Origin: Acidimicrobiales bacterium
GTDB taxonomy: Bacteria > Actinomycetota > Acidimicrobiia > Acidimicrobiales > Aldehydirespiratoraceae
Assembly (NCBI GenBank): GCA_021604885.1
Contig: BQJV01000012.1
Span: forward strand, 1 to 20,355
Direction: 5' to 3'
Length of the DNA stretch: 20,355 bases
Shown here: positions 7,061 to 13,571 of the stretch, in pieces
Numbering within the stretch: the stretch's first letter is position 1
Layout of the letters: every line of letters starts with the position of its first letter
Notes under the pieces: generated by a model
Database searches by the model: none
Told to the model about the DNA's origin: nothing
Seen by the model: only the letters and a program-made list of their open reading frames with translations
Made by a program: the position numbers and the translations under genes

Positions 7061-7109
7061 CTTACGACGTACGGCAATCTTACGCTATAAGTCAACCTTA
7101 CGATGTACG
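7061..7109 (+). promoter_or_regulatory. Triple operator array and promoter of the ABC exporter operon
   Basis: Three 13-bp sites start exactly 18 bp apart: CTTACGACGTACG (7061-7073), CTTACGCTATAAG (7079-7091) and CTTACGATGTACG (7097-7109). Each is an imperfect dyad of the form CnTAC-nnn-GTAnG. A promoter-like pair, TTACGA (7062-7067) and TATAAG (7086-7091) with an 18-base spacer, is embedded in the sites, so a bound repressor would block it. The adjacent TetR protein is the obvious candidate. Site geometry is directly seen; the regulator is inference. Confidence 0.65.
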
Positions 7110-7167
7110 AACCGAAGAGAAGTGAGAGAATGCCGACGTTCGATCCCCCGATCCCCCTTCCGATCCT

Positions 7168-7171
7168 GGAG
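7168..7171 (+). promoter_or_regulatory. Ribosome binding site deciding the exporter ATPase start
   Basis: GGAG six bases before the ATG at 7178. This supports the internal ATG over the in-frame ATGs at 7103 and 7130. The 7103 codon also lies inside the third operator palindrome. Confidence 0.6.
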
Positions 7172-7177
7172 CAGCCG

Positions 7178-8161
7178 ATGACCCGCAGCACCGATGGCGT
7201 GACCGCCAACGGACTGCACAAGAGCTATGGCGATGTGCAGGCCCTCGCCGGCCTCGACCTCGCCGTTCCCGAGGGCACCGTGCTCGGCCTGCTCGGCCCG
7301 AACGGCGCCGGCAAGACCACCGCCGTCTCGATCCTCTCGACGCTGCTGCGGGCCGACGCCGGCACCGCCACCGTGGCGGGGTTCGACGTCGGCACCGAGC
7401 CGGTCCAGGTGCGCAAGCACATCGGTCTGTCCGGCCAGTTCGCCGCGGTCGACGAGTACCTGACCGGCTTCGAGAACCTCGAGATGGTCGGCCGCCTCTA
7501 CCACCTCGGGAAGAAGGTCGCCCGATCCCGGGCCCGCGAGCTCCTCGAGCGCTTCTCGCTCGTCGATGCCGGCGACCGGCAGGTGTCGACGTACTCCGGC
7601 GGCATGCGCCGACGCCTCGATCTCGCTGCGGCGCTGGTCGCCGAGCCGTCGGTCATCTTCCTCGACGAGCCGACCACCGGCCTCGACCCGCGCAGCCGCA
7701 ACGAGCTGTGGGAGGTCATCGAGGAGCTGGTGACGAAGGGCAGCACGGTCCTCCTCACCACGCAGTACATGGAGGAGGCCGAGCGCCTCGCCGACGACAT
7801 CATCGTGATCGACCACGGGCGTGAGATCGCCCACGGCACGGCCGACGAACTCAAGCAGATCGTCGGTGGCGACCGCATCGAGGTCGTGGTCCGCAACTTC
7901 ACCGACGTCGACGCCGTGAAGGCGATCCTGCGCCGGGCCGCCGTCGGCGACGACATCCGCTCCGAGGCGCGACGCGTCGCGGCACCCGTCACCGGCGGCG
8001 CGGAGACCCTCGCCCGCGTCCTGCAGGAGCTCGCCGCGGCCGAGATCGACGTGCTCGACATCGGGCTTCGCCGGCCGACGCTCGATGACGTCTTCCTCAC
8101 CCTCACCGGCTCGACCACGGTCGGCATCAGTACGCCGGCGGAGCTGGAGGTGGCGTCGTGA
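7178..8161 (+). CDS. Daunorubicin-resistance-type (DrrA-like) ABC transporter ATP-binding protein
   Basis: A 327-residue ATPase with all ABC motifs: Walker A GPNGAGKTT (40-48), signature YSGGMRRRLDLA (139-150), Walker B VIFLDEPTTGLD (159-170) and the switch region LLTTQYMEEAERLAD. The C-terminal extension after about residue 225, ending LRRPTLDDVFLTLTG, is the DrrA-type tail that contacts the permease. It energises export of hydrophobic compounds together with the following permease. The gene ends in a GTGA overlap with the permease start. The ATG at 7178 is chosen because of GGAG six bases upstream and the family-like start (VTANGLHKSYGDVQAL). Expression is probably controlled by the upstream TetR through the triple operator. 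The exported compound is unknown. Confidence 0.95.
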   Translation: MTRSTDGVTANGLHKSYGDVQALAGLDLAVPEGTVLGLLGPNGAGKTTAVSILSTLLRADAGTATVAGFDVGTEPVQVRKHIGLSGQFAAVDEYLTGFENLEMVGRLYHLGKKVARSRARELLERFSLVDAGDRQVSTYSGGMRRRLDLAAALVAEPSVIFLDEPTTGLDPRSRNELWEVIEELVTKGSTVLLTTQYMEEAERLADDIIVIDHGREIAHGTADELKQIVGGDRIEVVVRNFTDVDAVKAILRRAAVGDDIRSEARRVAAPVTGGAETLARVLQELAAAEIDVLDIGLRRPTLDDVFLTLTGSTTVGISTPAELEVAS

Positions 8162-8955
8162 ACGCGCTCCTCCTCACTCTGGGCGACGGTGCCACGATCG
8201 CCCGGCGCAATGTCCGCAAGGTCACGCGCGTCCCGGAGATCCTCGTCTCCGTCATCGTCAGTCCGCTGATCATGCTCGTGCTGTTCGCCTACGTGTTCGG
8301 CGGCTCGATCGAGATCGAAGGCGGCTCGTACCGCGAGTATCTCGTCGGCGGCGTGTTCGCAATGAACCTCGTGTTCGCCTCGGTCTTCACCGGAGCCGGC
8401 CTCGCCGAGGACATCCAGAAGGGCATCATGGACCGCTTCCGGTCGTTGCCCATGTCGCAGAGCGCCGTCGTCTTCGGCCGCACCGCCAGCGACGTGATCT
8501 ACAACGTCCTGTCGCTCGCGATCATGTCCGTCGCCGGTCTGCTCATCGGCTGGCGCATCAATGGCAGCGTGTTCGAGGCGATCACCGCGTTCGCGCTCCT
8601 CCTCCTGTTCGCCTATGCGATCTCGTGGGTGATGGCCTACATCGGTCTGCTCGTGCCGAGCCCGGAGGTCATCAACCAGGCCGGGATGATGGTGATCTTC
8701 CCGATGACGTTCGTCGCCGACACCTTCGCACCGGTCGAGAACTTCCCCGGTCCGCTGCGCACGTTCGCCGAGTGGAACCCGGTCTCGTCGGTCACCCGAG
8801 CGGCCCGCGAGCTCTTCGGCAACCTGCCGGCCGGGTCCCCCGAACCGGGCCCCTGGTCGCTGCGCCATCCGATCCTCTACACGCTGCTCTGGGTCGCCAT
8901 CATCATCGGTGTGTTCGCCCCCCTGGCCGTCCGCCGCTTCTCCCGCCGCCCCTGA
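8158..8955 (+). CDS. ABC-2 type (DrrB-like) transporter permease
   Basis: A 265-residue integral membrane protein of ABC-2 type. About six hydrophobic segments are visible, near residues 29-47, 63-80, 114-132, 140-163, 176-190 and 241-257. The conserved ABC-2 loop GLAEDIQKGIMDRFRSLPMS (82-101) is clear, and it has the family's EWNPVSSVTRAARELFGN stretch before the last membrane helix. It forms the membrane channel of the exporter with the ATPase before it; the GTG start overlaps the ATPase stop by four bases, so the two are translationally coupled. A long hairpin follows the gene. Confidence 0.94.
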   Translation: MNALLLTLGDGATIARRNVRKVTRVPEILVSVIVSPLIMLVLFAYVFGGSIEIEGGSYREYLVGGVFAMNLVFASVFTGAGLAEDIQKGIMDRFRSLPMSQSAVVFGRTASDVIYNVLSLAIMSVAGLLIGWRINGSVFEAITAFALLLLFAYAISWVMAYIGLLVPSPEVINQAGMMVIFPMTFVADTFAPVENFPGPLRTFAEWNPVSSVTRAARELFGNLPAGSPEPGPWSLRHPILYTLLWVAIIIGVFAPLAVRRFSRRP

Positions 8956-8987
8956 GCGCACCGACCCCAGTTCTCACCCCCCAACGA

Positions 8988-9055
8988 GCAATCTCTGGTC
9001 ACGAAGTGGTGGCTGGAGCGCCCGCGTCTTCGACCGTTTCGTGACCAGAGATCGC
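8988..9055 (+). repeat. Long inverted repeat downstream of the exporter operon
   Basis: The arms 8991-9005 (ATCTCTGGTCACGAA) and 9038-9052 are perfect 15-bp reverse complements. The match extends to about 22 bp per arm (8988-9009 and 9034-9055) with one mismatch and two positions that would be G-U pairs in RNA. The loop is about 24 bases. It begins 32 bases after the permease stop and may act as a terminator; its length and perfection also suit a small palindromic mobile repeat. Confidence 0.75.
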
Positions 9056-9107
9056 GGGTGAGATCGCGGGTGAGATCGCGGGGGCGATCGCGGGTGAGAT
9101 CGCAGGG
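9048..9107 (+). repeat. Tandem 12-bp repeat array (GAGATCGCGGGT), five units
   Basis: Five consecutive 12-bp units start at 9048, 9060, 9072, 9084 and 9096. The first two are identical and the others differ at one or two positions; a decayed sixth follows. The first unit overlaps the right arm of the inverted repeat. No gene is supported here; the open frames through it are low-complexity Arg/Ser/Gly or Asp/Leu/Thr/Arg peptides. Confidence 0.85.
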
Positions 9108-9140
9108 GCGAATTGGGGACGGGGAGGGGGTGAGGCGCTC

Positions 9141-9146
9141 TAGTGT
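9141..9146 (+). promoter_or_regulatory. Putative -10 element (TAGTGT) of the PNPOx-like gene
   Basis: TAGTGT followed by exactly 7 bases and the ATG at 9154; no Shine-Dalgarno at usable distance. Confidence 0.5.
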
Positions 9147-9153
9147 CGGCGCC

Positions 9154-9813
9154 ATGGCCGAACCCGCGACCGCTCCGTCCGCCCGTACGACCGTCCGTCG
9201 GGGCGCGAACCGTGCCGTCTACGAGGACGCTCGGGTCCGCGAGATCCTCGACGCCGGGATGATCGCGCACGTCGGCGTACAGACCCCCGACGGCCCGCTC
9301 GTCCTCCCCATGGCCTACGGCCGCGACGACGAGACGCTCTATCTCCACGGTGCCGCGGCGAACCATCTGCTGGGCACGGGCGACGGCCACGAGATCTGCG
9401 CGACCGTCACCCATGTCGACGGCCTGGTGATGGCCCGCACGCCGTTCCACAACTCGATGAACTATCGCTCCGTGGTGGTGCGGGGCCACGCCACGAAGAT
9501 CGAGGAGAAGGCGGCGAAGCTGCGAGCGCTGAAGATCATCACCGACCATGTCGTGGAGAACTGGGACCTCGGCCGCGAGGTCAGCGACATCGACGAGAAG
9601 AAGACGCTCGTCCTCGAGCTGCCGCTCGCCGAGGCGTCGGCGAAGGTGCGGGCCGGCGACCCGATCGACGAGGAGGACGACATGAAAGGTCCGTGGTGGG
9701 CCGGGGTCATTCCGGTCGAGATTCGAATCGGTGCGGCGTACCCCGCGGCCGACCTGACCGCCGACCCGACGCCGCCGAACGCGTACCGCGCGCTGGACGG
9801 CACCGTTCGCTGA
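9154..9813 (+). CDS. Pyridoxamine 5'-phosphate oxidase-like flavin-binding protein (Pyridox_ox_2/NimA-like)
   Basis: A 219-residue split-barrel flavin-binding protein. Features include RAVYEDARVREILDAGMIAHVG (20-41), PLVLPMAYGRDDETLYLHGAAANHLL (48-73) and the later block ARTPFHNSMNYRSVVVRGHA (95-114), where the family binds FMN. It ends with a KGPWWAGVIPVEI segment typical of the group related to nitroimidazole-resistance NimA proteins. The substrate is unknown; flavin or F420 cofactor use cannot be told apart here. The upstream open frame to 9058 passes through the tandem repeat array and is not believed. A TAGTGT hexamer 7 bases upstream supports this start. A hairpin overlaps the stop codon. 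Confidence 0.9.
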   Translation: MAEPATAPSARTTVRRGANRAVYEDARVREILDAGMIAHVGVQTPDGPLVLPMAYGRDDETLYLHGAAANHLLGTGDGHEICATVTHVDGLVMARTPFHNSMNYRSVVVRGHATKIEEKAAKLRALKIITDHVVENWDLGREVSDIDEKKTLVLELPLAEASAKVRAGDPIDEEDDMKGPWWAGVIPVEIRIGAAYPAADLTADPTPPNAYRALDGTVR

Positions 9814-9837
9814 TCGCCTGCGCCGAGGCGGGCGATC
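9812..9837 (+). terminator. Hairpin overlapping the stop of the PNPOx-like gene
   Basis: Perfect arms GATCGCC (9812-9818) and GGCGATC (9831-9837); a further three inner G-C pairs form with a 2-base bulge. It begins within the TGA stop codon and ends 5 bases before the -10 of the sensor kinase gene, so it probably separates the two transcripts. Confidence 0.55.
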
Positions 9838-9842
9838 GTCCG

Positions 9843-9848
9843 TAGTCT
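9843..9848 (+). promoter_or_regulatory. Putative -10 element (TAGTCT) of the sensor kinase gene
   Basis: TAGTCT followed by 6 bases and the GTG at 9855, the leaderless-type geometry seen elsewhere in the window. Confidence 0.45.
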
Positions 9849-9854
9849 GGTGGC

Positions 9855-12068
9855 GTGGACGTCGACGTTTCGTCGGACGCGACCGCTCTGCGGATCTCCC
9901 GGCTGCCGGTTGCCCTCCTCGCGGTGTTCGTCGCCGTGTTCGTGGCCGCGCGCGTCTCGGTGACCTGGGAGATGCCGGCGGAACGCGGCCAACCGCTGTG
10001 GCTCGCGTCGGGACTCGCCATCGGCGCCGCGTTGGTGGTGCCGAAGGCGCGGCGGCTTCCGATCGTGACCACCTCGCTCGCGGCGATCTCCGTGAACAGC
10101 GCCATCTTCGTTCGCGACGACATCGGCTCGGTCGCCGGCGACCTCGTCACGGGCACGATCGAGATCGTCGGTGGACTCCTGGTCTTCGCCTGGTTGTTCC
10201 GGAGCCGGGACGGATTGGGTCGCAGCGGGACCACCCTCGTCGCCTTTCTCCTGTGCTTCGTCGTACCCGCGATCGCCGGCGCCGTCGCGGTCGCCTGGTT
10301 CCGACCGGACGACGAGATCACGTTCCTCTGGAGTTGGACGCTCGGCAACGGGCTCGGCATGGCATCGGCGGGCGCGCTGCTCCTGTTGGCGCGCGGCCCC
10401 GGCAACTGGCTCCTCGGCGGTGATCCCGGAAGCAACACCGTCGAGTTCGCCTTGGCGACCGCGATCACCGCCGCGCTCGTCGGCGTCAGCTTCGCCACCG
10501 ATGGTCAACTGACCTATCTGGTCGTCGCCGGCCTGCTCTGGCTGGCCGTGAGGTTCGGTCCCCGCATCGGTGTGCCGGCCGCTCTCGCAACAGTCATCTA
10601 CGCCTGTGTGCGCTCGGCGGACGGCGTCGGCCCCTTCGGCCACGGCACCACCGCCGACCTCCTGAACCTTCAGGCGTTCAACACCGCGGTCGTGCTGTCG
10701 ACCGCGCTCGTCGGTCGCTACGCCCGTGGCATCGACCGAGAACGCCGGCGCAACTACGCACTGTTCAATGCCCTGCCGGACCTCATCACGGTGCAAGGCG
10801 GTTCGGGTCGCCTCGACACCCTCAATGTGGGCGACGACACGTCGGCTGCCGCGAATGACGCGATCCGCGCCCGGCTCCGACAGCAACCGCCCGCACCCGA
10901 ATCCGGGCACCCGCACACCGACCGCCGCCGCATCGCCGTCGACGACGCCGCTCTGCTGGTCGAGTCCCGTTCCGCGCGCATCGACCGCCACACCGTGCTG
11001 ACCGTCAGCCGAGACATCACCGAGCCGGCACGCCTTCTCGCCGACCTCCGACAGGCCGAAGGGCGCTGGAAACGACTCGCGTCGACCGCCTACGAGGGGT
11101 TCGTCGAGTTCGACGCCGAGAATCGCATCGTCTTCGTGACCCCGCGCTTCGCCGAGATCGCGGGAACGGACGTCGAGGATCTGATCGGTCGCCGCTTCGC
11201 CGAGCTCTTCCCGAACGACGACTTCTCCAGCGTGCGCGCCCAGACGAGCGCGGTGCGCGAGGGCGACACGGTCACATTCGAGACGGACTTCCGACGACCG
11301 GATGGCAGCCGCGCCTGGTGCATCGTCTCGGCGGATCCGCTGTTGGACGACGACGGCCGCTACACCGGCGCGATCATGTTCGCAGCGGAGACCACGGATT
11401 TCCACGAGGAACAGGCCGGCCGTGCCGCCGCCGAGGTTCGGCTCGCGTCCGTCGAACAACTCGAACGCCAGCGCATCGCCCACCACCTGCATGACGGCCC
11501 GTTGCAGTCCCTCGTTGCGCTGAGCTATCGGCTGCACGCGCTGACGAAGGGCGGTCCGACCACACCGGAAACCGCGGCTGCCCTCGAGTCGATCGCAATC
11601 GACAGCGTCCGCCGCCTGCGAAGCGCCCTCGAAGACCTCGTCCCGCCGACGGTGCCCGACGGCGAGCTCGGGCCGGCACTTCTCCGGGTCGGTGCGCGAT
11701 TCCTCACCCACGAGTCGCCGCGCATCGAGGTCGATGTGGAGACGACCAGACCGATTCCCGAGGACCTCGCGATCGGGCTGTACCAGATCGGGCGCGAGGC
11801 GATCATCAACGCGATCCTCCACGCCGATGCGACGGAGATCCACGCCGGCATCGAGGACCGCGACGACGGCTTCGTGATCGAGATCCGCGACAACGGCAAG
11901 GGTGGCATCGATGCGACCCGCAGTCCGGACGGCCACCTCGGACTCCGGGCGATGCGCGACCGCGCCATCGAGGCGGGCGGCACCTGCCGGGTCCGGCCGG
12001 GCGAGAACGGCGGCACCGTCGTCGAGGCGTTCCTTCCTCGCACCCGAGTCGAAGCTCCGACATCGTGA
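9855..12068 (+). CDS. MASE1-PAS sensor histidine kinase (NarL/HisKA_3 type)
   Basis: A 737-residue membrane kinase. Residues about 15-290 form eight or so hydrophobic segments of MASE1-like character. A degenerate PAS-like stretch (about 301-390, ending VSRDITEPARLLADLRQAE) is followed by a clearer PAS domain (about 403-515: EGFVEFDAENRIVFVTPRFAEIAG). The dimerisation domain holds the HisKA_3 H-box IAHHLHDGPLQSL (541-553), with H546 as the likely phosphoacceptor. The ATPase domain shows an N-box around N652 (REAIINAILHA), DNGKGG (679-684) and GHLGLRAM (693-700). It probably senses a membrane or cytoplasmic signal and phosphorylates the response regulator encoded by the next gene, with which it shares a GTGA overlap. 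The signal is unknown. Start is a GTG. Confidence 0.93.
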   Translation: MDVDVSSDATALRISRLPVALLAVFVAVFVAARVSVTWEMPAERGQPLWLASGLAIGAALVVPKARRLPIVTTSLAAISVNSAIFVRDDIGSVAGDLVTGTIEIVGGLLVFAWLFRSRDGLGRSGTTLVAFLLCFVVPAIAGAVAVAWFRPDDEITFLWSWTLGNGLGMASAGALLLLARGPGNWLLGGDPGSNTVEFALATAITAALVGVSFATDGQLTYLVVAGLLWLAVRFGPRIGVPAALATVIYACVRSADGVGPFGHGTTADLLNLQAFNTAVVLSTALVGRYARGIDRERRRNYALFNALPDLITVQGGSGRLDTLNVGDDTSAAANDAIRARLRQQPPAPESGHPHTDRRRIAVDDAALLVESRSARIDRHTVLTVSRDITEPARLLADLRQAEGRWKRLASTAYEGFVEFDAENRIVFVTPRFAEIAGTDVEDLIGRRFAELFPNDDFSSVRAQTSAVREGDTVTFETDFRRPDGSRAWCIVSADPLLDDDGRYTGAIMFAAETTDFHEEQAGRAAAEVRLASVEQLERQRIAHHLHDGPLQSLVALSYRLHALTKGGPTTPETAAALESIAIDSVRRLRSALEDLVPPTVPDGELGPALLRVGARFLTHESPRIEVDVETTRPIPEDLAIGLYQIGREAIINAILHADATEIHAGIEDRDDGFVIEIRDNGKGGIDATRSPDGHLGLRAMRDRAIEAGGTCRVRPGENGGTVVEAFLPRTRVEAPTS

Positions 12069-12697
12069 GCTCGCCCATCGAGGTGCTGCTCGTGGAAGAC
12101 CACGACATGGTCCGCGAGGCGATGGTGGCCGCGCTGGCCGTCTACGACGACGTCGCGGTGGTGGACACCGCGGCATCCTTCGCCGACGCCGCCGCGCGGC
12201 TGTCCGAGATCGATGTGGACGTGGTCGTCACGGACCTGCGCCTGGGAGACGGCGACGGCGCCGACCTCGCACCGCTCGCCGCCGCCAAGGACCCGCCACC
12301 GGCAGTCCTTCTCATCACGGGCACCGACGATCAGCGCGGCGTGCAGTTGGCGATCGAGGCCGGCTGTGCGGGCTTCATCAGCAAGGGGCAGGGATTCGAC
12401 CGGCTCGTCGACGCGATCCGGGTCGTCGCCGCGGGCGCAGCCGTCTTTCCCGCCGACCTTCTCGGCCGGTCGCTCCGGGCCGAGGAGTCCGACGACAGCG
12501 GGTTGAGTCCCCGAGAGCTCGAGGTGCTTCAGCTCCTGGCGTCGGCCCGGACCATCGACGAGATCGCCGCCGAGCTCTTCCTCTCACCCCACACGGTGCG
12601 CAACCACGTGAAGCAGGTCCTGTCGAAGCTCGGGGCCCATTCGCAGCTCGAGGCGGTCGTCATGGGCGCTCGCCGCGGCCTGGTCGCGATCAACTGA
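12065..12697 (+). CDS. NarL/LuxR-family DNA-binding response regulator
   Basis: A 210-residue response regulator. The receiver domain has the acidic pocket E11-D12, phosphoacceptor D57 (VVTDLRLGDG), T85 and K107 (FISKGQG). The C-terminal LuxR-type helix-turn-helix reads LSPRELEVLQLLASART-DEIAAELFLSPHTVRNHVKQVLSKLG (147-190). Its GTG start overlaps the kinase stop by four bases, so it is almost surely the cognate partner. Between D57 and the helix-turn-helix the sequence is ordinary for the family. Two hairpins follow within 15-75 bases of the stop. Target genes are not evident. Confidence 0.96.
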   Translation: MSSPIEVLLVEDHDMVREAMVAALAVYDDVAVVDTAASFADAAARLSEIDVDVVVTDLRLGDGDGADLAPLAAAKDPPPAVLLITGTDDQRGVQLAIEAGCAGFISKGQGFDRLVDAIRVVAAGAAVFPADLLGRSLRAEESDDSGLSPRELEVLQLLASARTIDEIAAELFLSPHTVRNHVKQVLSKLGAHSQLEAVVMGARRGLVAIN

Positions 12698-12710
12698 CCC
12701 GCGAGGGGGT

Positions 12711-12740
12711 GGACCCTGGGGCGGCGGCACCCCAGGGTCC
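12711..12740. terminator. Convergent-gene terminator hairpin 1
   Basis: Perfect 11-bp arms GGACCCTGGGG (12711-12721) and CCCCAGGGTCC (12730-12740) with the 8-base loop CGGCGGCA. It lies between the 3' ends of two convergent genes, so it could stop transcription from either side. No T tract. Confidence 0.8.
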
Positions 12741-12742
12741 GG

Positions 12743-12770
12743 GTCGACGGGGCGGCGGCACCCCGTCGAC
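12743..12770. terminator. Convergent-gene terminator hairpin 2
   Basis: Perfect 10-bp arms GTCGACGGGG (12743-12752) and CCCCGTCGAC (12761-12770) with the same 8-base loop CGGCGGCA as hairpin 1, only two bases after it. It ends 7 bases from the stop of the minus-strand hypothetical gene. Confidence 0.8.
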
Positions 12771-12777
12771 GACCTGT

Positions 12778-13326
12778 TCACCACGCATCGAAGCGAGCGA
12801 GAAGCGCCGCTGACTCGTCCGCGTGCGGCGACTGGGCGTCCGCCAGCGATTCCGCGAGCACAACGGAACGCTCGAGCGCGTGCATGAGCCGTTCGACCGC
12901 CTGGCGGCTGGCGTCGCCAGCGACGACCTCGAGGGCCACATGGGCGCGCGCCGTCACGTTGCCGTGGAGTTCGCCGGGCGAGGGGACGTCGTCGTGGGTG
13001 TCCCACGCCTCACTGAACGCGAGCGCGAGGAGCCGAAGATAGAGGCTCGCGTAGCTCCAAAGCAGGCGATCGGACGCCGTGTCGAAGCACATGCGCCCGC
13101 GATGAAACGTCATCACATCGCTCGTGCGTTGCAGGATTCCCGAGGCAGCGGCCAGCTCCCGGCGCGTCGCGCCGGCATCGAGCAACGCGCGGGTGAACGT
13201 GCGGGTGACCGCGAGGTCGCACAGATCGTCGACCGCGCCGCCGCCGCTGCGGCTGACGTGGTCGTCGAGCGTCCGCACGTTGCGGTTGACGCGCTGCACC
13301 ACCCGCGAAATGAACTCGTGATCCAT
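12778..13326 (-). CDS. Hypothetical helical protein (182 aa)
   Basis: I do not recognise a family. The protein is rich in predicted helix, with no signal peptide and no membrane segment. It has N-terminal RVVQRVNRNVRTLDDHV, a central RRELAAASGILQRTSDVMTFHRGRMCFDTASDRLLWSYASLYLRLL region and a C-terminal segment with several Ala-Leu-Glu stretches. Coding is supported by length, by the position between twin hairpins and a divergent gap, and by codon third positions like those of its neighbours. The start is uncertain: the ATG at 13326 has GAGAG immediately upstream but too close, and the in-frame GTG at 13335 has no clear ribosome site. It is a stand-alone transcription unit. Confidence 0.7.
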   Translation of the reverse strand: MDHEFISRVVQRVNRNVRTLDDHVSRSGGGAVDDLCDLAVTRTFTRALLDAGATRRELAAASGILQRTSDVMTFHRGRMCFDTASDRLLWSYASLYLRLLALAFSEAWDTHDDVPSPGELHGNVTARAHVALEVVAGDASRQAVERLMHALERSVVLAESLADAQSPHADESAALLARFDAW

Positions 13327-13399
13327 GACTCTCACATCCGACTCGCCAACCCGGATGTTCGATTGTGTCGATGCGAACGAGCGCCACCATCGACCGATC

Positions 13400-13427
13400 G
13401 GGCTCTTTCGCTAGCCCAATTTGGCTA
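13400..13427 (+). promoter_or_regulatory. Overlapping inverted repeats in the divergent gap before the M23 gene
   Basis: GGGCT (13400-13404) can pair with AGCCC (13413-13417), while the overlapping TAGCC (13412-13416) can pair with GGCTA (13423-13427), so the two stems exclude each other. They could be an operator or a leader element. The 236-base gap from 13336 to 13571 otherwise holds a CRP-like site and a ribosome site; I found no known riboswitch in it. Confidence 0.3.
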
Positions 13428-13476
13428 TCGGCTGTGTCGCGGCCACGGCCTCCGCTCCGCCCCGATGTGACGAACG

Positions 13477-13492
13477 TGTGACGGAGTTCACC
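13477..13492 (+). promoter_or_regulatory. CRP/FNR-like site upstream of the M23 peptidase gene
   Basis: TGTGA-N6-TCACC matches the CRP consensus TGTGA-N6-TCACA at nine of ten positions, and a further TGTGA half-site lies 11 bp upstream (13466-13470). The same bases lie within an imperfect 10-bp stem (13475-13500). The site centre is about 87 bases before the ATG. Regulation by a CRP-family protein is inference. Confidence 0.4.
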
Positions 13493-13555
13493 GTCACGCG
13501 ACGGCCGCAGTTGCTCAACCCGCGCCGAGACTTGTCCGAAGGAGTGCGGGTACCT

Positions 13556-13560
13556 GGAGG
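13556..13560 (+). promoter_or_regulatory. Ribosome binding site of the M23 peptidase gene
   Basis: GGAGG 11 bases before the ATG at 13572. Unlike many neighbours this gene has a true leader. The 6-bp stem ACCCGC (13518-13523) / GCGGGT (13546-13551) just upstream could affect its access. Confidence 0.5.
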
Positions 13561-13571
13561 TTTGACCGCTC

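Noticed and set aside
7103..7177. Longer start for the exporter ATPase (ATG at 7103 or 7130)
   Set aside because: The first lies inside the third operator palindrome, and the added 25 residues are unlike the family; ATG 7178 has GGAG at good distance. The ATG at 7130 remains a minor possibility.
9048..9107. 12-bp repeats as a CRISPR array or a repeat-protein gene
   Set aside because: Units are head to tail without spacers and far shorter than CRISPR repeats; the peptides read through them are low complexity and lack a plausible start.
9462..12176. 904-residue minus-strand open frame opposite the sensor kinase
   Set aside because: It covers the PNPOx-like and kinase genes on the other strand; translation is Arg/Gly/Asp-rich without domains, while the plus strand has full kinase motifs.
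13475..13571. Cyclic-di-AMP (ydaO-type) riboswitch before the M23 peptidase
   Set aside because: This riboswitch class often precedes wall hydrolases in actinobacteria, but its conserved core sequences (such as the GGGGAACC-like block) are missing; only a generic stem and a 6-bp pairing near the ribosome site are seen.
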